From Enterococcus asini ATCC 700915 (lineage in GTDB: Bacteria > Bacillota > Bacilli > Lactobacillales > Enterococcaceae), in contig NZ_ASVU01000001.1 of NCBI RefSeq assembly GCF_000407365.1, positions 1,645,501 through 1,709,500 of the forward strand: a DNA stretch of 64,000 bases, in the 5' to 3' direction. The notes beneath the pieces were generated by a model that saw only the letters and a program-made list of their open reading frames with translations, made no database searches and was not told the DNA's origin. This document shows positions 17,173 to 25,255 of this stretch, one piece after another. Both the position numbers and the translations under genes were made by a program. Position 1 is the stretch's first letter. The number at the start of each line of letters is the position of its first letter.

Positions 17173-17937
17173 ATGATAACATTAAAATCACCACGGGAAA
17201 TCGAAACGATGCGGGAATCCGGTGAACTATTAGCAGATGTTCATAAACAGTTGCGGGACTTTATCAAACCAGGTATCACTAGCTGGGATATCGAAGTCTT
17301 TGTAAGAGACTATATTGAAAGCCACGGGGGCATTGCGGCTCAAATTGGCTTTGAAGGCTATGAATATGCCACTTGTATCAGTATCAACGACGAAATCTGT
17401 CACGGCTTTCCTCGGAAGAAACCACTAAAAAGTGGTGATTTGGTTAAAGTCGACATGTGTATCGATCTAAAAGGCGGCATTTCCGACTCTTGTTGGGCTT
17501 ATGTGGTAGGAGAAAGCACACCAGAAATCGACAATTTGATGGCCGTTACGAAAAAAGCTTTGTATTTAGGAATTGAACAAGCCCAAGTTGGCAATCGAAT
17601 TGGCGATATTGGCCATGCTATTCAAACTTATGTAGAAGGGGAAAATCTGGCAGTAGTCCGAGACTTTATCGGTCACGGTGTCGGCCCAACCATTCATGAA
17701 GAACCAGCCGTTCCTCATTACGGGGAAGCGGGCAAAGGCTTGCGTTTGAAAGAAGGCATGGTGATCACCATTGAACCCATGGTGAACACTGGAACATGGA
17801 AAATGAAAATGGATCCCAATGGTTGGACGGCGTACACCTTAGACGGTGGCTTGAGCTGTCAGTATGAACACACCATCGCCATCACAAAAGAAGGGCCAGT
17901 CTTGTTGACTTCTCAAGGCGAAGAAGGCACTTATTAA
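17173..17937 (+). CDS. map: Methionine aminopeptidase, type I
   Basis: 254 residues. Removes initiator methionine from nascent proteins using two metal ions. The metal ligands are visible: VKVDMCIDLKGGISDSCWAY holds two aspartates, FIGHGVGPTIHEEP the histidine, MVITIEPM the first glutamate and CQYEHTIAIT the last. It has the small insertion around KMKMDPNGWTAYTLDGG seen in Lactobacillales proteins. ATG at 17173 is preceded by AGAGGAGAATGAGG. The next gene yihY follows after 31 bases, probably in the same transcript, then the TagO-like gene. Confidence 0.96.
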   Translation: MITLKSPREIETMRESGELLADVHKQLRDFIKPGITSWDIEVFVRDYIESHGGIAAQIGFEGYEYATCISINDEICHGFPRKKPLKSGDLVKVDMCIDLKGGISDSCWAYVVGESTPEIDNLMAVTKKALYLGIEQAQVGNRIGDIGHAIQTYVEGENLAVVRDFIGHGVGPTIHEEPAVPHYGEAGKGLRLKEGMVITIEPMVNTGTWKMKMDPNGWTAYTLDGGLSCQYEHTIAITKEGPVLLTSQGEEGTY

Positions 17938-17968
17938 AGTTGGATCCGAAAATGAGTGGAGGATGTCT

Positions 17969-18904
17969 ATGAAATGGTTACAGAAACTAAGGAACAATGA
18001 GTCCCTTAAAAGGCTGTTAGCCATTGGCAAACAACGCTTTAGTGACGCAGAATTAGGGAACAGCAGCGTAGTGGTAGCTTATTACTTGCTGCTGTCCTTA
18101 TTCCCCTTATTAATCGCCATTGGCAACTTGTTGCCCTTTTTTCGGATTGATCCCAATGGTATTTTGCCTTATTTGGAAAATGTTATGCCGGCGGAAATTT
18201 ATAGCTTCCTAGGACCAGCGATTCACAGTTTGTTGACGCAAAGTTCCGGGGGCTTGCTTTCCATCTCCGCTATTGCGGCGGTTTGGTCTGCTAGTCAAAG
18301 TATCAATGCTTTGCAAGGGGCCATGAACAAGGCTTACGGAGTACCGAATCGGGAAAATTTCATCATTGTCCGGATTGTTTCAGTGTTGATTTTGCTCTTG
18401 CTGTTAGCCGGGGGCTTAGGGGCGACGATTGTTCTAGGGGTCGGCAAGGCGGTTTTAGATGCCTTACAACCGATTTTTGGCTTTTCCGGAGAAATCATCA
18501 AAACCTTCCAGACTTTGAAATGGCCCGCGACAATTCTGGCATTGTTATTGATCATGACGGTCATTTATTGGCTGGTACCCAATGCTCGGGTGCGAGTTTT
18601 CGCTGCTTTTCCAGGAGCGGTTATCGCCACGATTGGTTGGTTATTACTAGGACAACTTTTCGGGTTGTATACCCGTTTTTTTGCTGCTCGAGTCAGTGGG
18701 TATCAAATCATTGGGAGTTTTATTGTGCTGATGATCTGGCTGAATTTGGCGGCGGGAATCACGCTGTTTGGGGGCATCGTTAATGCGATTATCGCGACAT
18801 ATAAGGGTGGCGGTAGTGTGGAAAAACGCCACGGGCCCCTTAGTCGGATGACTACCAAGCTTAAAAAGCGCTTGACCAAAGACACCCCTTCAAAAGAAGA
18901 GTAG
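17969..18904 (+). CDS. YihY/BrkB family membrane protein
   Basis: 311 residues with about six membrane segments. The family is widespread and its transport function, if any, is unknown; older annotation as ribonuclease BN or virulence factor is not supported. Typical blocks are ELGNSSVVVAYYLLLSLFPLL, SQSINALQGAMNKAYGV and WLVPNARVRVFAAFPGAV, then the GSFIVLMIWLNLAAGI helix. A basic cytoplasmic tail ends the protein. ATG 17969 has GGAGG 6 bases before it; ATG 17963 touches the ribosome site. The stop is 10 bases before the next gene, so translation is likely coupled. Confidence 0.9.
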   Translation: MKWLQKLRNNESLKRLLAIGKQRFSDAELGNSSVVVAYYLLLSLFPLLIAIGNLLPFFRIDPNGILPYLENVMPAEIYSFLGPAIHSLLTQSSGGLLSISAIAAVWSASQSINALQGAMNKAYGVPNRENFIIVRIVSVLILLLLLAGGLGATIVLGVGKAVLDALQPIFGFSGEIIKTFQTLKWPATILALLLIMTVIYWLVPNARVRVFAAFPGAVIATIGWLLLGQLFGLYTRFFAARVSGYQIIGSFIVLMIWLNLAAGITLFGGIVNAIIATYKGGGSVEKRHGPLSRMTTKLKKRLTKDTPSKEE

Positions 18905-18914
18905 AAAGTGAGAC

Positions 18915-20318
18915 ATGATTGTGCCTTATTTTGCCTTTACATTTATTTTGCAATTTTTCATAACATTAATCTTGTCTTTGGTTTTGACGCCGCTTGTCAA
19001 AGTCTTGGCTTGTAAAATTGGCGCCGTGGACATGCCAAATGCCCGGCGCATTAATAAGAAACCCATGCCTTCTGCCGGGGGATTGGCCATTTTTACGGCC
19101 TTTTCTGTCTCGGTTTTGTTTGGCTTTCGGGAAATTGAGCTCTTTAAAGTTACCTGGCCTATCGTTTTAGGTGGGGCAATCGTGGTGGTTACTGGGCTGT
19201 TAGATGATATTTTTGAACTAAAGCCTTGGCAAAAGCTGATTGGCATTACGCTAGCGGCTTTGGAGGCCTTTTTTGTGGCCGGGATTGAGATGGATAGTAT
19301 CAGCTTTCCTTTCTTTGGAAAATGGGAGCTGGGCTGGTTAAGTCTGCCGGTGACGATTTTGTGGATTTTGGCTTTGACCAATGCGGTGAACTTAATCGAC
19401 GGCTTAGACGGTTTGGCAGCAGGGGTTTCCATTATTGGCTTGACCACTTTGGGGATTATCTCCTTTTTCTTCTTGCTACCGAATGACAGTCTGTATACCA
19501 CGATTATCATCTTCACTTTAGTGGCGGCTATTGCCGGCTTTTTCCCTTATAATTTTTTCCCGGCTTCGATTTATCTCGGGGATACCGGGGCGCTGTTTCT
19601 CGGCTATATGATTTCTATCGTTTCCATGACCGGCTTAAAAAACGCCACCTTTATCTCCATTATGACCCCCATGTTGATTTTAGGAGTGCCGATTACGGAT
19701 ACGGTTTACGCCATGATTCGTCGGAAATTTAACAAGCAAAAGATTTCTTCGGCGGATAAGATGCACTTGCATCATCGTCTGATTTCCATTGGGTTTACTC
19801 ATCGAGGGGCTGTCTTGACCATTTATGCCTTGGCCTTAGTTTTCTCTTTTATCGCCTTATTGATGAACTATGCCAGCACCACGGCGATGATTCTTTTGAT
19901 TATCGCCACTATGGTGGGCTTGGAACTCTTTATTGAAGTCATCGGTCTGGTAGGAGAGAACCGTCAGCCTTTGATCACCATGTTGAAATTCGTCGGCAAC
20001 CGCCAATACCGAAATGAAGTCTTGCACCGGGAAAAGGCGGATGAACCAGCGGACTCGCTACCTGAAGAAAAAGTTCATGAACCAGATGAACTAGGCAATA
20101 CGAAAGAATTTAACAATGAAGAACTCTTGCAACGTTTAAAAGAGTCTTTGGCAGCAAATAAAGCCGCGGTAGATGTCAAAACTGCCGAAAAAACACCGGA
20201 ACAAAAGGAAACGACTGAAGCGCCAGAATCCGGCGAACCAGAGGATGGAAAGAAAGAAGCTTCAACCCCGAAAGCCCCAACTTATGCTACTCGCTCTGAG
20301 CGGCATAAAAATAAATAA
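18915..20318 (+). CDS. tagO: TagO/WecA-type undecaprenyl-phosphate GlcNAc-1-phosphate transferase with charged tail
   Basis: 467 residues. The first 360 or so are a multi-spanning glycosyl-1-phosphate transferase of the MraY/WecA superfamily, which starts wall polymer synthesis by moving GlcNAc-1-P onto undecaprenyl phosphate. Motifs seen: PMPSAGGLAIF, LDDIFELKPWQKL, NAVNLIDGLDGLAAG with catalytic aspartates, and KMHLHHRLISIGF (HHR motif). The last 100 or so residues are highly charged and rich in Glu, Lys, Pro and Ala, with no domain I recognise; that makes the protein about 110 residues longer than ordinary TagO. Role in teichoic acid or the Epa polymer is inferred. A strong terminator follows. 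Confidence 0.9.
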   Translation: MIVPYFAFTFILQFFITLILSLVLTPLVKVLACKIGAVDMPNARRINKKPMPSAGGLAIFTAFSVSVLFGFREIELFKVTWPIVLGGAIVVVTGLLDDIFELKPWQKLIGITLAALEAFFVAGIEMDSISFPFFGKWELGWLSLPVTILWILALTNAVNLIDGLDGLAAGVSIIGLTTLGIISFFFLLPNDSLYTTIIIFTLVAAIAGFFPYNFFPASIYLGDTGALFLGYMISIVSMTGLKNATFISIMTPMLILGVPITDTVYAMIRRKFNKQKISSADKMHLHHRLISIGFTHRGAVLTIYALALVFSFIALLMNYASTTAMILLIIATMVGLELFIEVIGLVGENRQPLITMLKFVGNRQYRNEVLHREKADEPADSLPEEKVHEPDELGNTKEFNNEELLQRLKESLAANKAAVDVKTAEKTPEQKETTEAPESGEPEDGKKEASTPKAPTYATRSERHKNK

Positions 20319-20338
20319 GTGATTGACAAGCGTAGTTA

Positions 20339-20369
20339 AGCTCTGACCTTTAGTGGTCAGAGCTTTTTT
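20339..20369 (+). terminator. Terminator after the TagO-like gene
   Basis: AGCTCTGACC and GGTCAGAGCT form a perfect 10-bp stem followed by six T. Confidence 0.93.
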
Positions 20370-20437
20370 AAGGAGCTTTTTCTTTTCTTTGTGAGAAGTG
20401 TTACAATAGCAGATGATTTCTTGTAAGGAGGCACTTT

Positions 20438-21187
20438 ATGACCAATACAGCCACATTGCAAATACGACAATTGGCCTATCGCCAGGAAAAGGAAATTTTA
20501 CGGGATGTTACTCTCGATTTGACCGCCAATCAAATCTATACCGTTATCGGTCCATCTGGAGCAGGGAAGACCACCTTGCTTCGAATCTTAGCCGGGTTAC
20601 TGACCCCCACATCTGGCGCGTTGACTTTAGGGGAGGTGGACTATCGGCCTCAAGATCATCGCATTGCTTTGGTTCCCCAAGACTATGGTTTGCTGCCTTG
20701 GCAGACGGCTAGAAAGGCAGTGGCCAGTGCTATGAAGATCAGTAAAGGCAGTTTGACCCCCTCAGATCAAAAAGTTATGGACCAACTCTTTTTAGATATG
20801 GATTTTGTGGAAGAACAAAATCGCTACCCGAGTCAGCTCTCCGGTGGTCAGCGCCAAAGAGTTGCCATTACCCGCGCTTTTGCTTGCGAAAGTGAGCTAT
20901 TGTTAATGGACGAGCCGTTTTCGGCCTTGGATGCCTTAAGTCGTGGCCGGGCCCAAGAGTTGTTTATTACCAACTGGATGAAACATCCTACCCGGACGGT
21001 TTTGATTACCCATGATGTTACCGAGGCACTGTTGATCGGCCATCAAGTAATCGTTATGGGGAAAAATCCCGGTCAGATTAAAGAAGTCTTCTCCTCGCCT
21101 TTGCAAGACAAAAGAAACTTAGCCGGGGCTTTGGACAGCGGCATATTAGAACAAAGTGCCAGCCAGTTAAGGAGGGAATTAGCATGA
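20438..21187 (+). CDS. ABC transporter ATP-binding protein (nitrate/sulfonate/thiamine-precursor class)
   Basis: 249 residues with Walker A GPSGAGKTT (about residue 43), signature LSGGQRQR, Walker B LLLMDEPFSALD and the switch histidine in VLITHDVTEA. The class resembles SsuB/TauB/ThiZ, which energise uptake of small organic anions or pyrimidine precursors. ATG 20438 follows AAGGAGG. It overlaps the permease gene by 4 bases (ATGA), so they are translationally coupled. No substrate-binding protein is found here, so substrate cannot be assigned. Confidence 0.9.
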   Translation: MTNTATLQIRQLAYRQEKEILRDVTLDLTANQIYTVIGPSGAGKTTLLRILAGLLTPTSGALTLGEVDYRPQDHRIALVPQDYGLLPWQTARKAVASAMKISKGSLTPSDQKVMDQLFLDMDFVEEQNRYPSQLSGGQRQRVAITRAFACESELLLMDEPFSALDALSRGRAQELFITNWMKHPTRTVLITHDVTEALLIGHQVIVMGKNPGQIKEVFSSPLQDKRNLAGALDSGILEQSASQLRRELA

Positions 21188-21927
21188 AACGACGAATTCT
21201 TTCTTTTACCGGAGCCGGAATTTTCTTATTAGCGATTTGGCAAGTAGCCAGTATGCTCCTGGCAAAAACATTGTTGCCTAGTCCGGTGACGGTTTTTCAA
21301 GCGATTCCTGATTTGGTGCAGCGAGATTTATTTCATCATTTAGGAGCTAGCCTGTGGCGGATTACCTTAGGGATGGTCTTAGCGGTCCTTTTAGGATTTT
21401 TATTAGGACTGTTAATCGCCAGTCTGCCGCGCTGGAAGAACTTTTTTGATCCTTTGGTATATTTGACTTATCCGATTCCGAAAATGGCACTGTTGCCGAT
21501 TGTTATGCTTTTAGGAGGCTTAGGGGATTTATCCAAGGTGATTATGATTGTGCTGATTGTGACGCCGCAAGTATTGGTGGCAGTCAGAGACGCCATTGAA
21601 GAAATCCCGGAACATTATTACGATGTGTATCGGGTGATTGGGGCTTCTTCTTGGCAACGTTTCGGAAAAATCACGTTTCCAGCAACCTTACCGGCGATTT
21701 TTAGTACGTCACGGGTTTCTTTGGGCACGGCGATTTCGATTCTATTTTTCACCGAGAATTACGGTACGGAATTTGGTATGGGGTATTTTATTATGGATGC
21801 GTGGATGCGCATGGATTATCCCGCCATGTACGCTGCTATTTTGATCTTAAGTCTGCTAGGTTTAGTCTTATTTGTGGCGTTGGATCTTTTGGCTAAAGGC
21901 GTCATGCCTTGGCGTAAATCTGCTTAA
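21184..21927 (+). CDS. ABC transporter permease (SsuC/ThiX-like)
   Basis: 247 residues with about six membrane helices. The coupling EAA-like loop is EIPEHYYDVYRVIGASSWQRF, characteristic of binding-protein-dependent permeases. The N-terminal helix begins MKRRILSFTGAGIFLLAIWQ. Start ATG overlaps the stop of the ATPase gene. The pair lacks the third gene, a lipoprotein or periplasmic-type binding protein, that normally completes this type of importer; after this gene comes a terminator and an unrelated metal ATPase. A binding protein encoded elsewhere is likely. Confidence 0.9.
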   Translation: MKRRILSFTGAGIFLLAIWQVASMLLAKTLLPSPVTVFQAIPDLVQRDLFHHLGASLWRITLGMVLAVLLGFLLGLLIASLPRWKNFFDPLVYLTYPIPKMALLPIVMLLGGLGDLSKVIMIVLIVTPQVLVAVRDAIEEIPEHYYDVYRVIGASSWQRFGKITFPATLPAIFSTSRVSLGTAISILFFTENYGTEFGMGYFIMDAWMRMDYPAMYAAILILSLLGLVLFVALDLLAKGVMPWRKSA

Positions 21928-21939
21928 CCATCCTTTTTT

Positions 21940-21977
21940 GAAGAAAAGCGTCTTTTCGGCGCGTTTCTTCTTTTTTT
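21940..21977 (+). terminator. Terminator after the ABC permease
   Basis: GAAGAAA-A-GCG pairs with CGC-G-TTTCTTC with one mismatch, followed by seven T. Confidence 0.85.
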
Positions 21978-21979
21978 AG

Positions 21980-22009
21980 TTGACACATGAATGAATGTTC
22001 ATATATAAT
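21980..22009 (+). promoter_or_regulatory. Promoter and ArsR-type operator of the metal ATPase
   Basis: TTGACA (21980-21985), 18 bases, TATAAT (22004-22009), the strongest consensus promoter in the window. The spacer holds ATGAATGAATGTTCAT (21987-22002), an ATGAA-N6-TTCAT inverted repeat of the kind bound by ArsR/SmtB metal sensors. A second TGA-N7-TCA-like site follows at about 22014-22028. Confidence 0.7.
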
Positions 22010-22057
22010 ACAAATGAGGAATGGTTCATGTATTCAGTTTCAAAGGAGTGAGAAATA

Positions 22058-24208
22058 ATGGAAAAAATTTACTATTTAAAAGGTTTAGATTGTGCGAATT
22101 GTGCGGCGAAGATTGAACGGGGGGTTCAAGGATTACCTGGCGTAGCAGAGGCCAATGTGGATTTTATGAATCAAAAATTAGCCGTTACCTATCAAGACGA
22201 AACAGCCGAGGCAGAAGCTGTGGCAATGCAAAAAATTGCGCAGTTGGAACCAGATGTGGAAGTCTCCACAAGCCCCAGCGGTACACCGGTGAAAACTAGT
22301 TGCGATGGTTCTTGTGAAGGAGATGCGCACCATCACGAAACCCAGCAGAATCAAAACACTCCGCAACCAAGTTTCTGGACGCAACTGCAAGACCATTGGG
22401 ATTTGGTGCGGATTATCGTAACCGCTGTGGCTTTACTGGCATTAGTCTTGTGGCAGCCTACAGGTTTGGTACGCATCGTTTCATACGTGCTAGTTTATTT
22501 ACTAATCGGTGGGGACATCGTAAAACGAGCAGTTACCAATTTGTTTCAAGGGGAAGTCTTTGATGAAAACTTCCTGATGACCATTGCCACTGTGGGCGCG
22601 TTGTTTATTGGGGAATACCCTGAAGCGGTTTTGGTGATGTTCTTGTATCAAATCGGTGAATTTTTGCAAGACTTTGCGGTAGATCGCTCCCGGAAAAACA
22701 TCAAGGAATTAATGGATGTGCGCCCGGATAGCGCTCGGGTTTTAGTAGGCGGACAGGAACAAATCATGGATCCCGCCGCTGTTACAGTGGGGAGTCTGGT
22801 AGTAGTCAATCCCGGGGAAAAGATTCCCTTAGATGGTGTCATAAAAGAAGGCAAGAGTTCTTTGGACACTTCCGCGCTTACGGGAGAATCCCTACCTAAA
22901 GATGTGGTAGCCGGGGATGAAATCCTCAGCGGAATGATTAATCAAGCCGGACGCTTGGTCATCGAGACGACGAAAGACTACGGCGCTTCCACCGTGTCAA
23001 AAATCTTGGAACTAGTGGAAAATGCCAGCAGTCAAAAAGCTCCAGCAGAAAAATTCATTACGAAATTTGCCCGCTATTACACGCCGGCCGTAGTCTTGTT
23101 GGCCCTGTTAATCGTGGCGGTACCTACGCTGTTCTTTGGGGGCGACTTCCATGAGTGGCTTTATCGGGGATTAACTTTCTTAGTAATCTCTTGTCCTTGT
23201 GCTTTGGTGATTTCCGTGCCTTTGAGTTTCTTTGCAGGGATCGGTGGCGCCAGCAAAGCCGGTGTCTTAATCAAAGGCTCCAATCATTTGGAAACTTTGG
23301 CGAAAGTTGACACGGTAGTTTTTGACAAAACCGGTACTTTGACAGAAGGCAAATTCGGCGTGGATGAAGTCAGTGGACCATTACCTGAAAATGAAATTTT
23401 GGCCTATGCAGCGGCGCTAGAACAACATTCCAGTCACCCGATTGCTCAATCGATTTTAAAAGCTTATCAAGGAACTCCCCAAGCTGTGACCGAGGTTCAA
23501 GAAGTAGCCGGTCACGGGATTACCGGAAGCGTTCAAGGTGTGCAAGCGGCGATTGGCAATCAAAAATTGCTCCAATCATTAGGTATTACAGCTCCTGAGC
23601 CAGTTGGGGTGGGGACTGTCTTGTACGTGGCAGTTGCCGGTAAGTACGCAGGACAAATTGTAATCAATGACCAAATTAAACCGGATGCCAAAGAAACGAT
23701 TCAAGCTTTGGGTCAAAACGGCGTGAAAACTACGGTAATGCTTACAGGGGATAATCCGCAAGTCGCGCAATCTGTAGCTAAAAAACTCGGCTTGACCAAA
23801 TTCTTTGCTGGGTTATTACCCGAAGACAAGGTTCATCACGTGGAAGCTCTTACCAAAGAAGCCCAAGGAAAAGTGGCTTTTGTGGGGGATGGTATCAATG
23901 ACGCACCGGTTTTAGTCACAGCCGATGTGGGCGTGGCCATGGGAGGCGTAGGAAGTGACGCCGCCATTGAAGCAGCGGATGTGGTCATCATGAACGACCA
24001 ACCTTCCAAATTGGTACAAGGAATGAAGATTTCCCGGAAGACACTGAAAATCGTCAAACAAAATATCCTGTTTGCTTTGATTGTCAAAAGCTTGGTGATG
24101 CTCCTAGGGACATTAGGCTATGCCTCAATGGCCGCCGCCGTCTTTGCCGATGTGGGCGTGACCTTACTAGCCGTCCTCAATGCCTTGCGTTGTCTTAAAG
24201 CAAAATAA
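22058..24208 (+). CDS. cadA: CadA-type heavy-metal-exporting P-type ATPase
   Basis: 716 residues, P1B-type ATPase for divalent soft metals such as Cd2+, Zn2+ or Pb2+. N-terminal metal-binding domain has GLDCANCAAKIE (Cys12 and Cys15), followed by a Cys/His-rich linker (CDGSCEGDAHHHE, about 88-100). The transport site is SCPCALV with CPC at 379-381, the phosphorylation site is DKTGT with Asp423, and the hinge is GDGINDAPVL (about 609). TGESLP marks the actuator domain. ATG at 22058 follows AAAGGAG. Cadmium or zinc export is assigned from CPC plus the ATPase pattern and the linker; the metal is not proved. It is flanked by its own strong promoter and terminator. Confidence 0.93.
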   Translation: MEKIYYLKGLDCANCAAKIERGVQGLPGVAEANVDFMNQKLAVTYQDETAEAEAVAMQKIAQLEPDVEVSTSPSGTPVKTSCDGSCEGDAHHHETQQNQNTPQPSFWTQLQDHWDLVRIIVTAVALLALVLWQPTGLVRIVSYVLVYLLIGGDIVKRAVTNLFQGEVFDENFLMTIATVGALFIGEYPEAVLVMFLYQIGEFLQDFAVDRSRKNIKELMDVRPDSARVLVGGQEQIMDPAAVTVGSLVVVNPGEKIPLDGVIKEGKSSLDTSALTGESLPKDVVAGDEILSGMINQAGRLVIETTKDYGASTVSKILELVENASSQKAPAEKFITKFARYYTPAVVLLALLIVAVPTLFFGGDFHEWLYRGLTFLVISCPCALVISVPLSFFAGIGGASKAGVLIKGSNHLETLAKVDTVVFDKTGTLTEGKFGVDEVSGPLPENEILAYAAALEQHSSHPIAQSILKAYQGTPQAVTEVQEVAGHGITGSVQGVQAAIGNQKLLQSLGITAPEPVGVGTVLYVAVAGKYAGQIVINDQIKPDAKETIQALGQNGVKTTVMLTGDNPQVAQSVAKKLGLTKFFAGLLPEDKVHHVEALTKEAQGKVAFVGDGINDAPVLVTADVGVAMGGVGSDAAIEAADVVIMNDQPSKLVQGMKISRKTLKIVKQNILFALIVKSLVMLLGTLGYASMAAAVFADVGVTLLAVLNALRCLKAK

Positions 24209-24256
24209 AAACTTCTCGAAGCAGTCTAATCTGGGCTGCTTCGAGAAGTTTTTTTA
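24209..24256. terminator. Bidirectional terminator after cadA
   Basis: ACTTCTCGAAGCAG pairs with CTGCTTCGAGAAGT (14 bp), followed by a T-run on the plus strand and by T-run on the minus strand as well. It overlaps the end of the small minus-strand gene. Confidence 0.93.
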
Positions 24257-24409
24257 ATGATTTTTTGACCGCCATTTGATGGTGTGCTTAGTTGGGCGTA
24301 GTTTTTTGACTGCTACGCCTTTTTTGTCCACGTTAATGGCGTACTGGCTTTCTTTCATGCGGTCCCGCAAGCCTTCTGCGGTTTCGCGAATCACTTCGGT
24401 AATCTTCAT
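24254..24409 (-). CDS. Small hypothetical protein, 51 residues
   Basis: A gene too short for common length filters. The ATG (plus-strand CAT at 24407-24409) is preceded by AAAGGAGGCGGCGAC, one of the best ribosome sites in the window, and the frame runs 51 codons to a TAA inside the cadA terminator. Residues 1-26 (MKITEVIRETAEGLRDRMKES and beyond) look like a short amphipathic helix, residues 27-51 are very basic (KKGVAVKKLRP, KHTIKWRSKNH). No membrane segment or known motif is seen. It is convergent with cadA and lies downstream of the TetR gene at 24484 on the same strand, 74 bases away. Function unknown; a nucleic-acid-binding or regulatory peptide would fit the charge but is speculation. 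Confidence 0.7.
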   Translation of the reverse strand: MKITEVIRETAEGLRDRMKESQYAINVDKKGVAVKKLRPTKHTIKWRSKNH

Positions 24410-24483
24410 GTCGCCGCCTCCTTTTTCTTTAATCCTATCTTACTGTAGGGTTTCCGGCAACTAAAAAGCCGGCCAATTAGCCT

Positions 24484-25089
24484 TTAGTTTTCGATTTCGA
24501 TGCCTAGTACGGTCAGATGGCCATTGCCGATTAATTTGATCACCAATTTTGCTAAATCTTCTGGGGCCATGGGGGAGTCCGTGGTTAGCCACCAGTGCAA
24601 AGTTCCGATAAAAATCGAGGTCATGTATTCGATGATAAAATCCATGGGGACTTCGATATCATTTTCCGTAATCTTTAGGCGGTTAAAAATATGGGCATAC
24701 TCCGCATCGAGAATGTCCGCGATTTTTTTCCGCAAGGTTTCCATAGCGGCACCATCCATAATGGTCAAGTAAAAGCGCCGATTGCGCTGGATGTTCTTGT
24801 AAATATGGGTCAGCAAGACTTCGATTTGCTTCACCCGCAAGCGATTGCCTTGGACCAAATCTTTCGGGGAGAGCACCGAGGTGAAGGCCTCAATGGCGAA
24901 GTCGAAAATGGTATCGTAAAGGTCTTGCTTGTCTTTGTAATGGGCATAAAAGGTCGCCCGGTTAATCATCGCCCGTTGAGAGATGTCCTGAACAGTAATC
25001 TGATCATAGCCTTTTTCTTCTACCAGTTGGATGAAAGCTTCGATAATCATTTTATTGGTCCGGCGCACCCGTAAGTCGGTTTTTTTCAT
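24484..25089 (-). CDS. TetR/AcrR family transcriptional regulator
   Basis: 201 residues. The helix-turn-helix is DLRVRRTNKMIIEAFIQLVEE plus GYDQITVQDISQRAMINRATFYAHYKDK, the usual TetR N-terminus. The C-terminal half resembles the TetR_C families of regulators with a large ligand pocket, no specific ligand evident. ATG 25089 is preceded by AAGAGGAT with 6-base spacing. It is divergent from the giant activase gene; the shared 166-base region holds a CAACAC-N11-GTGTTG inverted repeat, suggesting this regulator controls itself and the activase. The small 51-residue gene lies just downstream. Confidence 0.87.
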   Translation of the reverse strand: MKKTDLRVRRTNKMIIEAFIQLVEEKGYDQITVQDISQRAMINRATFYAHYKDKQDLYDTIFDFAIEAFTSVLSPKDLVQGNRLRVKQIEVLLTHIYKNIQRNRRFYLTIMDGAAMETLRKKIADILDAEYAHIFNRLKITENDIEVPMDFIIEYMTSIFIGTLHWWLTTDSPMAPEDLAKLVIKLIGNGHLTVLGIEIEN

Positions 25090-25106
25090 TTTTATCCTCT
25101 TCTTTC

Positions 25107-25129
25107 CAACACAATCTAACAAAGTGTTG
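25107..25129. promoter_or_regulatory. Candidate TetR operator between the divergent genes
   Basis: CAACAC (25107-25112) and GTGTTG (25124-25129) form a 6-bp inverted repeat around 11 bases just upstream of the TetR start. A further CAAACGTTCACG / CAAACGTCACG direct repeat is at 25164-25175 and 25206-25216. Confidence 0.45.
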
Positions 25130-25159
25130 CTTATCTTACGCTTTGAAGGGGATTGTGTA

Positions 25160-25188
25160 TTGTCAAACGTTCACGAAGTCATTAAAAT
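25160..25188 (+). promoter_or_regulatory. Predicted promoter of the activase gene
   Basis: TTGTCA (25160-25165), 17 bases, TAAAAT (25183-25188). Confidence 0.5.
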
Positions 25189-25255
25189 AGTTGTGAGTAT
25201 TATATCAAACGTCACGTAGGATATTCAACACAGTGTGGGAAAAAGGATGAATAAA

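Noticed and set aside
18926-19516. 196-residue minus-strand open frame opposite the TagO-like gene
   Set aside because: Long only because membrane-protein codons avoid stops on the other strand; Lys/Ser/Thr/Pro-rich, no ribosome site.
24276-24464. 62-residue plus-strand open frame after cadA
   Set aside because: Antisense to the 51-residue gene, which has the better ribosome site; the plus frame has none.
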